Below are positions 23,296-36,094 of a stretch of DNA of 64,000 nt, piece by piece. The first letter of the stretch is position 1. Every line of letters starts with the position of its first letter. Under the pieces are notes generated by a model. That model was not told the DNA's origin. It did not search any database and worked only from the letters and a program-made list of their open reading frames with translations. Source of the stretch: Alitta virens (lineage: Eukaryota > Annelida > Polychaeta > Phyllodocida > Nereididae); NCBI GenBank assembly GCA_932294295.1, contig OW028579.1:37393362-37457361 (forward strand), in the 5' to 3' direction. The translations under genes were made by a program, and so were the position numbers.

Positions 23296-24005
23296 TGAAA
23301 CATCTCAATGGAACTCTGTTGAAAACTCTTGCTGTGCAGTGACATATCACAGCTGTCTGCAGAACTCACCTGGTGATGGCTGATTCACATTCAGACAAAA
23401 CATAATAGATCTGACAAAACGCCATGACAACAATGGCTGGTGATCCTTGGAATCCAGGCTTATGATGAAAACATGAAAGAGACCAGCAAATGAGGTTTGC
23501 AGAACAATACCAACAAAATGGAGCCTTGATATCCCCTTGTAACAATGTCTGTCAAAATGTCTGAGCACCGTTATGCATGTTTAACCTCGTACCACAACAA
23601 TTAGTTGAACTTTAATTGTACTTGGTGAACTTGCATGAACTTCATTGGGCCTCTGTGAACTTTGTTTATCGTGAATAAAGACCCACTGACCCCTCTCGCA
23701 AGATCGCGGCCTTCAGCAGAAATTGTATTGCTGCAAGTGCATTTGGAATTACTAAGGAAAGGTTGAAATGTGCTGCATTGTATGCAAGATATAAATAGGA
23801 CAAGAATAGCAGATGATATCATGGAATAAGGTTGATTTGGTCAGAAAGTTAGGGAATTATTCGGCTGATGATATTTGCTACTCAATGGGATTTGAGTGGG
23901 TCCGAATCAACACAAAGAGAACTGGTTGTAGTTATCAATGCATTTAACCTCCCTCACCTTAACATTATAGAAAGTAACTTTTGAAGATCTGCTTTTACTA
24001 GCTTT

Positions 24006-24076
24006 TTATCTATCTACCTACCTACCTACCTACCTACCTACCTACCTACCTACCTACCTACCTACCTATCTATCTA

Positions 24077-24113
<37 letters not shown>

Positions 24114-24222
24114 ATCTGTCTATCTATCTGTCTATCTATCTATCTATCTGTCTATCTATCTGTCTATCTATCTATCTGCCTGTCTGCCTGCCTACATGAC
24201 TGCCTATCTGTCTATCTATCTG

Positions 24223-24280
<58 letters not shown>
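24006..24280. repeat. (CTAC)n, (CTGT)n and (CTAT)n microsatellite
   Basis: Blocks of different tetranucleotides follow each other: CTAC first, then CTGT, then mixed, then pure CTAT. Confidence 0.9.
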
Positions 24281-24744
24281 ATAGAAAAATATTATGGTGG
24301 AAAGTCTATTTGAAAGCAGTAATTTGTAGCTTTTAATATAAATAAATGCAGTTCCAATGATCTGGAGTGGGAGTTACCATGCAGTAAACTTCACTTGTTT
24401 ATAAATATGAAGAATATTTCACATTTAAAATGCACTTCGGACAAATGACGGGCAGAATTAAATGCACAGTTGAACAAGCAACTCTAAATCAACCTCAAAT
24501 TTTCTCTCATTTTTGTGATTGATCTAGCATTATTGCAGTTTTAATCAAGATTTGTCATTTTTGCTTCCTTCCACAAATTGGACAATTCTTTGATTGATAG
24601 CCAGTCCTCTGCACGTGTGCATGTCTCTCTTAACATCCGGTTGTGACGTCATCAATCCATGACGTCACATTCCATTGGAAATTTTTAAGTTAATGATAAG
24701 AATGATTTGGAACGTATAGCCCATGGACTAAGCTTTGAAGCTAT

Positions 24745-24800
24745 TACTATTGTTCAATATATTTGTGTACAGCGCTATACATGTAAAACATACAACAATC
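24745..24800 (-). mobile_element. Possible LINE/SINE 3' tail fragment
   Basis: The minus strand reads TACATGTATAGCGCTGTACA followed by CAAATATATTG, the TATAGCGCTxTAC word typical of some L2-like 3' ends. The match is short. Confidence 0.3.
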
Positions 24801-25142
24801 AAATTTTAAGAGGAATAAAATAAAACGTATTTATGATAGTTTGCATGTATCAATCAACTAAAGTGAAGAGTCATAAATTATATGCATGACTGGAGGTAGT
24901 TGGATACTTTTTGACACTCTAAGGTAGTCAATTTGACTACTTGGTGGTAATTGAATGCAATATATGACTATGCTCATGTCATTTCCAGAGCTCTATGTCA
25001 TAGTGCAGTTCAGGTATATTTTTGGTAAGTTTTAGATCATTTAATATACTGTTTTAAACAAACTAATTACTTTACGTACAAGGTAAAACTCAAATACTTC
25101 TCAACATTATATTCAGGAAGTATGCATATTATATATTACACT

Positions 25143-25297
25143 TACAAGGCCAATTGTGCCACATGCATTTCCATGTGTTTGGATAAACGCATGGAAAACG
25201 CATGGTTTTTGCCTCATTATAATTAGCTAAAAACCATGCGTTTTCCATGCGTTTATCCTTTTTATGGAAAACGCATGTGGCACATTTGGCCATGTAG
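25143..25297. mobile_element. M1 foldback MITE, copy 2
   Basis: Same structure as the copy at 5664. The left tip is slightly altered (TACAAGGCCAATTGTGCCAC) and the right tip is intact (TTGGCCATGTAG). Confidence 0.75.
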
Positions 25298-25299
25298 CC

Positions 25300-27885
25300 T
25301 TGCTTTGGAAATGCAAAGGTAAAATGAAATTCCAAATAAATCTCCCTAGGGTCAAATTGTGTATCTTTCCAAATCATTTCGCATTGTAAACGATAATTTT
25401 CAGAATATCATAACTCAAACATTGCAGAAATCAGGTTGGTGCTCAGCATAACAATAGTGACAGGCACAATGCTCAGATACCAGAGCATGTCAAGTTACTT
25501 TCAAGAGAAGAAATTTCCAAGAAAGCATAACGAAATGAACAAACAAATTATGAAAGTTTTGAGAATTTCATGAGACGTGATGGTGTGTGCCTCTCACACT
25601 GAAATGCATCTTTCACGCAAAATGTAACAATCTCATAGTTCCTTCAGGCAAACTACTTTTTATTCTTGGGAGGGATTTTTGTCAAATGTGGGATCTGTAA
25701 TGAAACAGACAACGCAGGCTCGTTTTGAGAACAATGGGATCCCAGATTTCTTAGTAAATTATATTTACTCAGGACAATGAGAAAGCTATCTTGCTCTTGA
25801 TTACTCAAACATTTTCCTCGTGTAATCTACAGCTCTAATCTAATGCGAGTAATCTAAGGCTGTAATCTAAGGGCTAATCTAAAGCAAGTGCTCATTGACA
25901 AACCCTTATCAGGATAGGCTCAAATAATTGACTGTAGTACTGAGTTTTAAATGCGTTTTCTTAAAGTTTTTAAGTATGGTGGTGTTTTAAAATCTTAATT
26001 AGAATGAGAGCAATGACTGAATATATTGATTTTACATAAATTAAGAAATCTAGGTGGATACATTCATAACTACACATTATTATTTATTATTTTATAATTT
26101 TTTTTCATCAGTTTCATTTCACAGTTACTTTTTTATTACTTAAGTATTTCAAATTACTATTATATTTTTATTGCTTATTTGAGTCTGGCGTACACAGTAT
26201 TTTAAATTGTGTGTCTGTAATCTTATATAACATTGACGTGTACAATAGATTAGGATCACAGCTGCTTGATTATTGTGTTAATTGTTAATTCATTATTTCA
26301 AGTCATGCATGAAATGTCAGTGATAAAGTTCTAAAGAAACAGCAAATGTAGACCATACAATAATATGAATCTATGCCTCATATATTGCATATAGCGTGTA
26401 ATTTATTATAGTTTTATGAATAGTTTTATGAAAAGGCAGGACTGATTAATTTTTAATAGCAAAAGTTAGATGATTTCATTAATGTCAGCTTCAGACCCAG
26501 TAGCACTGAGACGAGAAAAACACCAGGTAGAGACAGGTTGCTAAGAATTTGGTTGTTGTCTGGTATGACACCAAATTGGTTCCAGACAATAGTTGTCATA
26601 GAAACCCATTTTCCTGGATATGATGTTGCATAACTGTCGTGATTATGCAGCTTGGAGAGGGAGACAAGTCCCAAGACTCCTCTTATTAAAAGGAACAAGA
26701 GTGTATGAGCACAATATGATGTCGCCTACATCTGTCATTGATATGGGATTCCGAATATATACTTGCATTGCTGCCGTAAACGGACAGATTATGGTATGAT
26801 TTGAATTGCTTTAAAAACTGTCAAATGTTGCATGTCTAAAGGAAAGCGGTTTTTATAGCAGCATCAAAAATATGCAAAAAATCACAGCCAGCCATGACAC
26901 CTGATACTTCTGGCTGGTGACCCCCTATCGACTTCTGGCCCCCCAGTTTAGCATATGTCATTCTCCGAACTAATTTAGTCCCGTCCAAGCCAACAGCTAA
27001 AATATCAAAGTGAAAATATTCTTTGAAGCGAAGTTGAAAGACATCACATAGATCCCATCTAGGCGGTCTGGTCCTGCACCTTGGAATAATGCTATTAATA
27101 GCCACTGAATGCTGTCAATTTGTCAATAAATAGCTTACATTGTCTGGTCATATTTGTATGAGTTTTGCATTTTTGTGATGAAAGAAACACTTTGTCAATA
27201 ATTAGACTAAAACAGCAAACAACTACTTCCATGGAATTTTGTTCTAACCAAATCACTTCTAAGTTTGATATTTTTATTTATTTTTATTTACAATAATTAT
27301 CTGAATCAAATTATAACGACTGATTGCACCCTCGTGCACCAAAGGACTGATGATGATTGATTGCAATTGAGACAGACTTAATGATGCGATAACAGACTAT
27401 GTATTGACCATGGAACACTGCATACAGCCACATATAAAATTATTCAGACCCTTTCAGAATAATAATGTATGGTAAATTTGAACTGTAATGGAAGCGATTT
27501 AGCTTGAGGTGGCATTGGATTCTATAGTATCATCCTAAGGTATTTGTGATTAGCTATCTGTGGATGTGATTTCAAAGTATTTGCCATTGTACTTTAAAAT
27601 TTATGGAAAGTTATATATTTGAGGCAAATTTAAATATTTTTAGTGTGAATGGATATCCACATCCATGCTTGATATACTTCTGTATAGTTGTAGTATAGTC
27701 CAGGTCATAGTATAAATCGGTGCATTTAGTCTCAATCAAGAGAAGCTCAAACAGAATGCCCTGATTTCCTGTGCTTTGGTCCATCTCTATGGAATCAAGC
27801 TGCCCTGTTAAATTGGCATTAGCTGCCCCTATTCTCAGAGGTACATACTGTGCGATAGGAAAGGGCCTGAGGGAAATGTGTTCCA
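25300..27885. other. No gene recognised; AT-rich
   Basis: Apart from the SINE-B fragment at 26484, nothing was recognised. The minus-strand frame 26836-27105 (89 codons) has no known motif. Confidence 0.5.
26484..26518 (+). mobile_element. SINE-B copy 7 (3' terminal fragment)
   Basis: Only the last about 30 bases of SINE-B are present (TCAGACCCAGTAGCACTGAG). Confidence 0.4.
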
Positions 27886-27889
27886 CTTG

Positions 27890-28030
27890 ATTGGATGAGC
27901 ATTAGGGTAGCGTTTAAGCCAATCATAGCTATTAATGACCTTGACCTTTTGTTGGTTTGACCTTGACAGAGGACATGGCCAGAGACTAAGCTATATAAAT
28001 GGGCAAAGCAAATTTCCGGGTTTCTGGGCA
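27890..28030 (+). promoter_or_regulatory. Candidate pol II promoter with TATA box and ERR/SF-1-type sites
   Basis: TATATAAAT is at 27992-28000. Upstream, TGACCTTGACCT (27936-27947, a DR0) and TGACCTTGA (27958-27966) give extended nuclear-receptor half-sites TCAAGGTCA spaced 22 bases apart. CCAAT-type words lie at 27919-27923 and in inverse form near 27890. No reading frame of note follows, so any transcript may be non-coding or have distant exons. This is inference from motifs only. Confidence 0.3.
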
Positions 28031-28314
28031 AGTAATAGAGGCTTAGGGAATAAAGGAATCAGGGCAGTGCATAGTATTATCACTGGATGCTGAATTAGCT
28101 TCAAAAACTGGTCAGCCACATTTGGCAGAGAATTCGGTTATTGATAAGAACATATTATAATTGAATGTATAAATCAATGAACATTTTTTTATACATTCAT
28201 CATCTGTACAATTATATCTGTCAACTTTTTAAATTTAACTTATCTGAACATGTTTAGACTATGGGTACCCGTGCCAGTGTATATTCTATACAAACCAAAA
28301 TATGAATGAATATA

Positions 28315-29211
28315 CACTGCCGTACAAAAGTTTGGAAACGCATTGGATTTTGCAAGTGAACATGTTTCTGCACAGGTGATAAATAGTACATGTAATCAGC
28401 TGAAATATTTAGATGTGATAAATTAAAGTGATTAGTACAGTTTAAAGCTGCTTTGCAGTTGTTATGTAATGTTACATAACCTGTGCACATACGAACCCGA
28501 CCACATGCCATTTTTCAGTAGTGATATAAAATAGTGAATATTTTCATTTTCAGACTTTCACCAGATAGTCACTGAATTTTCTGAAATTAACCCTGGCTAA
28601 CATTCCATCAAAAAATCATGAAATATCAACCAGCCAGCTGAAACTTAGCAAAACTTTCAGTGGAGTGATAAATTGGTGAAAACACATCAATATTTCAATC
28701 TTATTTTCAGAAGTCAATTTGTGGAGCATGTAATTAAAACAACTATTGTTAAATGATTAGTCAATGAGTAAACAGAAATGAAAGTTTTCAGAGGGATAGC
28801 CAAATATTACTATCTAATCATTAGAAGTGTAAAAGTAAAGCATTATCTTGAATTCAGGACATGAGGTAAAGCTGTGTTAATCCGAAAAGTGCCAATAAAA
28901 TCAAATGAAATTTCTCCATTATAACCAAGAGTATGTCTGAATAAAAAGAACCCTGGGTCCGACAATAGCTATAAGACTATAAAACAAATAATAAACATAT
29001 AAACAAATTGCCTAATTGAAGTGATTTTGCATGAATATTATTGTATAATGTCATATAATAATTTGATTATCTGTATCTCTTATTGATTTCATAAATTTTT
29101 CTTCTGAAATATTTTGTGATGATTGCATATGACTTTTATGACCTGGGCATAAATAAAGCTGATATTTTCATTGCAGAATCATATGCGTTTTCAAACTTTT
29201 GCACAGCAGTG
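28315..29211. mobile_element. Tc1/mariner-like non-autonomous element, 897 bp, TIRs and TA duplication
   Basis: The left end is CACTGCCGTACAAAAGTTTG (28315). The right end, reverse complemented, is CACTGCTGTGCAAAAGTTTG (29211). The similarity continues for several more bases, and a TA lies on both sides (28313-28314, 29212-29213). The ends match the CACTGCxGTxCAAAAGTTTG type common in Tc1-like transposons. The AT-rich interior shows no transposase motif, so it is a deletion derivative or MITE. This explains the short reading frames at both edges. Confidence 0.8.
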
Positions 29212-29214
29212 TAT

Positions 29215-30365
29215 GAGCAACTAAATGGTCTAATTCAAAACTTTTCTAAAAGACTCTTCCCATTTCCTGTGATTAAGTCATCTCAAGAAATATCTTCTTT
29301 TCTTGGTTTTCAACACCAGGCTGTTCTGTAATACAATAACAAGCAAATGTTTTGAATAGAATTATTGGATGCTATTTGGAAATTACAATAAATTGCAGCT
29401 ATTGTGAAGAATGCCTAAGGAACGGTTGAAATGACATGCAAATATTTAATATAAAGAGGAGAAAATGATCTGGATTGGTTTTTCTTTGAAATCTAAGTGC
29501 TCAATGCAGTTGATGATAGATATTAAGAATTCCCAGCATATGGAATCACGGTTCTTACTTGTAATGTTATCCTAAAGTAGAACAGTCTGTCATTTTATGG
29601 GGGATAATAGTAATCTGATTATGGTTATACCAAGCTAAATTGCTACCATTGGTTCTCAATTTTCATTCATGTCTTTTTAAAACTAGTACTGCGAAACATG
29701 TGACCAAAACAATTTCTTCTGGGAGCACTTAAGTCACAGGACTACACGAAACCAAATGTTTAGTAGACAATAGAATCCCTCATACAGATAGAAAAATACT
29801 CACAACAAGCTTAACTTGAGCTTTCAGTGTATTCCTGTAGACTTTTTTTGTTAATTTACTCCGCTGTTATTCTTATTTTCTTTCGTTTGTTGCCCAAGAA
29901 GTAAACTAGTATCAATATCAATTGATTTCATCCATATACCAAACTACCAAGTTGAACTTGTTCGTTTATAGCTTCTTTAACTGTGTAATAGCAAAGTTAT
30001 TGAATATACCAAGTAGCTTATAAATTAATTTAAGCAATATATTGGGAATAGTGACTAGAGTGACTATAGGAGTCCTCTACCTTTTGTTGGGAGCTACTAT
30101 GAGCAACAGAATAGAAATCCCATGTGACACATATCTACCTTTCACAATCAGGATATCAAGTACATGAAGCACGACCCTCTCACCCATACAATGAAGAGCT
30201 TAGCAAGGAGTTCTCCAGGGGACCCTACTAAGACCTATTACAGTCCCCCTTAACATTTCGTCTTAACATCAACTCAGGATGGGCTGATTACGGCTTGACC
30301 CACATGGCTGTCATTGCAGGCTCTTGATTGGAGGGCAGTGTTCTCTCGGTCCTTGTGATGTCAGA
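29215..30365. other. No gene recognised
   Basis: Unique-looking AT-rich sequence without repeats or motifs that I could identify. Confidence 0.5.
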
Positions 30366-30370
30366 CTTCA

Positions 30371-30425
30371 CTTCCGGTCTCAAAGCACCTCCAGAGGGCG
30401 CCCTTGATTGTCGCAGGTCACGTGA
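30371..30425. promoter_or_regulatory. Candidate regulatory cluster: ETS, CTCF-like, E-box
   Basis: ACTTCCGG lies near 30370-30377, CCAGAGGGCGCCC at 30391-30403 (CTCF-like core) and GGTCACGTGAC at about 30417-30427. The block is more GC-rich than its surroundings. Confidence 0.3.
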
Positions 30426-30678
30426 CTGTGCTTGAAGTCCAAAATGAGGCTGACCTGATTAAGGAGAGAGATTGGATTGGCTGTCAACAAGTGACACAGC
30501 TCTTCCAAGACAACCCTGTGCTATTTTTAGCAACAGCCTCATTAGGTGTTAAGCTTTCAATTGAATTGTACTGAACAGGAAAACTGCGTGCTGACTCACT
30601 TTTTATGCAGTTCCTCAACATTTTTATGAAACACAAAGCCATGATAATAATACTTCTGCCTTGAGCTGCTAGCATTCT

Positions 30679-30769
30679 CTACATGGCCAATTGTGCTACG
30701 TGCGTTTTCCATGAGAAGGATAAACGCATGGTTTTTTCCTTATTATAATTAGCTAAACAACCATGCGTG
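30679..30769. mobile_element. M1 foldback MITE, copy 3 (truncated)
   Basis: The left arm from CTACATGGCCAATTGTGC through the AT-rich loop is present. The right arm breaks off soon after CCATGCGTG. Confidence 0.65.
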
Positions 30770-30986
30770 TACCTGTGAGAATTTAATTAAATGCCTGTCA
30801 TTTATCACAAAAAATCGCATTACCTTATAATTAATACGCCCTGTTTAAATAATAACTATGTGGGAGTATGAAAATAAAAATTTTACATTGTGAAAAATAA
30901 ACAATATCATGATTTTGTTTCATGTCATTCGTTGTTTCCTTTTTACGAATGAAGCATCTGAGGCAAAACTATAAGATGTGTCACAG

Positions 30987-31130
30987 GGGCGGATCCAGAA
31001 AAATTTCACCGGGGGGGGGGGGTTGACAAATTAAAATGTATTGCGGGACCACTGAATTCTTTTAATTGACATATACTAGGCCAGAGGGGGGGGGGGGTTA
31101 AACCCCAAAAATCCTTCCCGCCCCCCTAAT
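30987..31130. mobile_element. Possible hAT-type MITE fragment with G runs
   Basis: It begins CAGGGGCGGATCCAGAAAAA, a tip common in hAT-related non-autonomous elements, and contains two long G runs and a C-rich end (CCCGCCCCCCTAATCTGC). No clear right TIR was seen. Confidence 0.4.
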
Positions 31131-32347
31131 CTGCTATTGTGTTATATCCCCATGCAGTCTTGGTTTGACTTGAAATTTTGATTACATGTTTCAACTTCAT
31201 CCAGGGATTAAAGTAATTACTTAACATTGCCCTCTAATCCCTGGGAAGGACCTGGACCAATCTTATTGCATTAAAGGGTATTATGCCTGGCATTTCACAT
31301 GAAAGGGATGACATCATGAAGTCAGAAGTCACTGGGATCACTTGAGTCAAATCTACGATGGAAATTAGACAGAGGGACATGAAATAATAAAATGAGGCAA
31401 GTATTCTTACCATAGTTAGTAAAACTGCTTCTTTCCTTTCAACTATGGTACAAATCCCTTTATAACAGCCAATTTCAATATTGATTTTTTTGATTATTTA
31501 TTGTTTATTTATTGAAGATAACCTCTTCCCAAAGGTAAAAAATATTTCTTTCCATGTATAATTTTATACTTTAAAGCCTGAATAGCATCAACATAACTGA
31601 TGCATAAGGCTCAGGTGCCGCATCTTTCATCAATTAAGACCAAAGGGGATGGACTTATGCAATGCACTGGTTCAGAGTGGTTCATGTTACATATATGTCA
31701 AAAGGAAAAAACTATAGCATAACTAACTTTGTGTCTTTCTTTTTTAGTTATAGTGTTTGTTATTTGCACTGAAGTTTATGCAAAGCCCATTGAAATATTC
31801 ATGACTGCTCATTGTTAATTTGGTGCAAAAATTCTACGGTAGAAAAGATCCAAACAAAGTAAAGATGTCAACATTTGCGAATCAATAGCAGTCGGTTAAA
31901 ACTACTGGCAAACAATTGATGCACTGGTTTTTCTGCATGGTTTTAATGAGAGTGGTGTTGATATGTCAGTTTTATGAATCAGGGAAAACTGATATAGATG
32001 TTGTCACACGTATTGTATTGGACTGTCGAAAAAGCACAATATAACTTTGATAAATACAGCGTTTATATGAACATTGTTCTATTTTGTAACATTGTTCTAT
32101 TTTGTAACATGTTATTATTATTCTCCAGAGGGCTAGGATAATTTGTATGTTGTATTTCTGTAATGTTTGCCACTTTAACCAATAAAATATCAAATATATG
32201 AAATTTAAGACGGGGAAATCATACTATAACGACCAATGTTAAACTTCCCTGATTTTAAGATATGACCACTTAAGGGATTCCAAATAATGGTCACAACTGA
32301 GTACTCATGGTCTGCTGCAGCAATTGCAAAGATTGGGTGTATGTTTT

Positions 32348-32710
32348 GACACACCACCATTATCATGTACACCACAATTATCATGTTCACAACTATCATG
32401 AACACCACAATTATCATGAACACCACAATTATCATGTTCACAACTATCATGAACACCACAATTATCATGAACACCACAATTATCATGTTCAAAACTATTA
32501 TGTACACCACCATTATCATGTACACCACAATTATCATGTTCACAACTATCATGTACACCACATTTATCATGTTAACAACTATCATGTACACCACAATTAT
32601 CATGAACACCACAATGATCATGTTCACAATTATCATGTACACCACAATTATCATGAACACCACATTCATCATGTACACCACATTCATCATATGTGCACCA
32701 CAACTATCAT
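32348..32710. repeat. Minisatellite of 15- and 18-bp units (CACCACAATTATCATGAA type)
   Basis: Eighteen-base CACCACAATTATCATGxx units alternate with fifteen-base CACAACTATCATGxx units. Both lengths are multiples of three, so long repetitive frames stay open on both strands (up to 161 codons). These are not annotated as genes. Confidence 0.9.
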
Positions 32711-33077
32711 ATGTGCACTTCTGACAAGATGAATCTTCTATGATTTATGTAAGATTTGTATACTTTCCATATATTATCAAATAGAACCAACTGGTACTTA
32801 TGTTCAGAAAAATGTCACTAATTAAATCACCACAAAGTCAAACTACTGTTAGACCATTTAGAGTATCATTAAATCAACATACTGATGATATTATTACATC
32901 TGACACCTGGCGGCTGCCAAATGATATCACCTGAAGATAATTATAGTCTCGCAACTTTCCCACATTTTCATTTCACTGAAAGGTATCCGCCTGTTATTAT
33001 GAACATCCAGAGAATGACATGCGAATATTCAGCACGACTTCTTGATGAGGTAGAGCATTTCATGATTTCTTTATGCA

Positions 33078-33122
33078 GCATATTTCACATTTCATATTTC
33101 ATATTTCATATTCATATTCATT
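33078..33122. repeat. (TTTCATA)n short tandem repeat
   Basis: Units of ATTTCATATTTCAT and TTCATA repeat about six times. Confidence 0.75.
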
Positions 33123-33661
33123 CGCTTATTCTTTTTCCCAATCCGTGACTGCCCGGAGGCTGTATCAGGGAGCACCTGTCTGTGCCGAGAATTCCATCCG
33201 TGTCATGACAAAAAGAAGAAAGAAAACAGTCTGAAGAAATAGAATATAAAAGAAACGAATATAAAAGAAAATGAATATAAAAGAAACGATACATGAACTC
33301 TGATATGCTGACTCAGTAGATTTTTCATTCAAAAATGTTGTGCAATGAAACACTTCTTGCCTTAAGCCAAAGGTCATTGACCTCTTCTTAGGTTTTCTTG
33401 GAGTATTATCTTTCTGAACTTCTCTGTAAGTTACTATATTTCTACTTGATTTCTTCCGTACATTATGTTCTGTAATCTCCCTCATCCCTACAGCCGCAAC
33501 AATAATGCCTTTGGGATGAGTTATCTACTCAATAAACATTAAACAGAAAGTTGTCTAGCCATTTTATAATGATATTTGGTTAGCATTGTAATGTATTTTA
33601 TTGTATTGCATTGTGTCATATTAAAACTTCTGGTCTACAATTAAAAAATGGTATCTTGCCA

Positions 33662-33745
33662 AAATGGGCCAATGTTAGGCCAACGTTCAGCACGACTGAG
33701 TGGGCCAACTTTAGGCCACCAAAGGGCCAACACTGAGTTAAAATG
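33662..33745. repeat. GGGCCAACxTT short tandem repeats
   Basis: GGGCCAATGTTAGGCCAACG, GGGCCAACTTTAGGCC and GGGCCAACACT words repeat about five times. Confidence 0.5.
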
Positions 33746-33749
33746 ATGT

Positions 33750-36090
33750 CATCTTGGTGACGTTTTATACTTGTAACTCTAAGACACATGTAAATCTAAG
33801 ACAATAATGACCCTAGATTTCTGATGCCAGTTATACAACACACTGTTGGTGGTACCTTTGGTATGGTGTCTTCAGTGAGGCAGGTGATATGACCCATCCG
33901 TGATGTTAAGGCATGACATACATGCCCTTAGTGACCTTTTGTTTTATAGTGTATAATTTAAAGGCTGTTAAACTGAAATAACGACACAGTAGGGTAATTT
34001 GAGATCATTTGACATAAATAATAGCAAATGACTTCGATTAATTGACAGCAGGTTGCTCCGCTGTAGGTGGCCTCGGGGTCACCTTGGTAAATTATATCAT
34101 TTACTTAACCATTTGTAACTATGGCAACGGCTTTTTGAAGTCAGATGCAATAATCCATGGACAGAAGCGTTTACCAATAGAACTCCATCAACTGAAAGTG
34201 CAAAAATAACAAAAACGAGAAAGGTAGAAAAGCAAAAACCTTGGACGGGCCAGCCAAGGATTGTTTTGCCATCCCGTGATCACCGGAAACACGTGATAAA
34301 TCTCGCACTGTTGCGAGAAGAGGCGATAAGTCACGATGCAGCCATGTTGGCTGTTGTCCAGTGCTATTGTCCAGTCATTAATAACCATTGTTGTCTTTGT
34401 TTGTTGGCTGCTTTCGTCATCACTTATCAATTGTAGGTGGGATGAGTTGTCATCATCTATTGTCCATCGTCTCCTTACGCAATGCCCATTTGTCCACAGC
34501 TTCCCAATGAAGCTGTTAGGAGTGTTAGGAGGCAGGATGCAGGGGGATGCGGTGCTGGTCATCAAGGGATGGATGGAGCAATTTACATCACTTCGTGTGA
34601 TTTGACATCTCCTGGCGTCCACAGCAATGCCAAACAAGGCAGTGTCACTATGTGAATCTTTCAACCAGGAAATCTAATCAAATATTAAGTTATTTGAGAG
34701 ATTACTGAAGTTAATACTTAAGACTCCACAACTGCGTAACTATACCTCAAGTGGCACGGTGATATTAAGTACAATTTTGTTATGACATATCATATGGAGT
34801 TGAGAAAGACTCATGATTGAACAGGCCTTTCAAGGGTGTGATTGAGGCTCTGTTGAATGATAACATACTATAAACATTACTTTACCTTTACATTTATAAT
34901 GAAAAACACTCTTGTAAGCAACTCAAATAAACACATACCACTCACTCATACACTTAAGTAGTGAATCACTCAGCCTCATTCTGCTTCATTTACACACTAC
35001 GCCCTCACTCATTCACTCACAACTCACTCCCTTCACTCATGCTATCCTCCAGTCCCCCCCCCCTCTATTCCACACACCTCCTCTTATATTTTAATGCAAT
35101 CCACTGTTTCTCTGAACTTCTCAGGAGCACTGTCAATTTCGATGGTCTCTGCACATATGGACTGGATAAATGCAAACTCAAGAAATGTGAGAAATGTTCG
35201 TGTTTTGCATCCACTTCTGCAGCTGCTCAATTCAACTCAGCAGAACAAGTTGCAGATGAAGAACCCTGTTCCAGCACCAAGCAATTTACCAGTCCAGATG
35301 ATTCCAGTCTCCATCCGTTTGTTTGTTGTTGTTTGTTTTTGCCATATATTCCATGAGAGAAAGTCCACAGATTGCTTTATTATATATGGCCAGCCTGTGT
35401 CTTCGACTGTTAGCTCCACAGCATACATGGGTCATAATTCTTACACTCTTATGTGTTAATTCAATTTTCCATAGAGTGTTAACCTACTTCGTCATAATAT
35501 CGCCTATAGAAAACATCTGATCGACCCAATGCATCATCAAAGGATAAGGTAATGATGATATGATAATACACGATTATTGATATTGATAGCGCGGTAAAAC
35601 ACTATTGTTGGGATGGTATCTGACACCGCGCTATCAAGTTGGCGAAAAATTCAAAAATTATCTATATTATCTTCAGCTATATAAGGATACCTATAAGTAC
35701 TATTACATCAATCACTTTAGCAGTAACAATACTCCTACTCCAACTATACTACCAACATATGACTACCACTGCTACTACTACTCACACCCCCCCCCCCCCC
35801 TTCCCTCCATTAGAATGACATTGACACGGGATAATGCTAGTGATGGCACTTTCCAAGGTGTTCAGTTTTATGGGAGCTTTCATTCTCGGTCTAATTGGTT
35901 CCTTTGAGACGAGTTGAAAGTGAAACCATCTGAAATCACTCTCCCATTTGGTGATCAAATATTCAAGGACTCCATGCTCCCTCTATCCCCATAAGATAAT
36001 GAGGTTAGAAGATTAACCACTGAAATAACAGAGCAGTTCATGAGAACTGGGTAGATTAGTATGGAGTTTCATCTTAACAACAATGAACTA
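33750..36090. other. No gene; short frames and a (CACTCATT) patch
   Basis: Frames of up to 158 codons on both strands (34188-34664, 34961-35459) overlap each other and show no domain. A TCTCGC...GCGAGA pair with an adjoining ACCGGAA word lies at 34280-34320 and may be regulatory. CACTCATT words repeat at 34940-35040. Confidence 0.45.
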
Positions 36091-36094
36091 ATTG

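Noticed and set aside
32205..32732. Reading frames of 161, 141 and 119 codons on both strands
   Set aside because: They come from a minisatellite whose units are multiples of three; no start context, splice sites or domain.
34188..35459. Frames of 121-158 codons on both strands
   Set aside because: Mutually overlapping, without known motifs or splice context; likely chance in a less AT-rich stretch.
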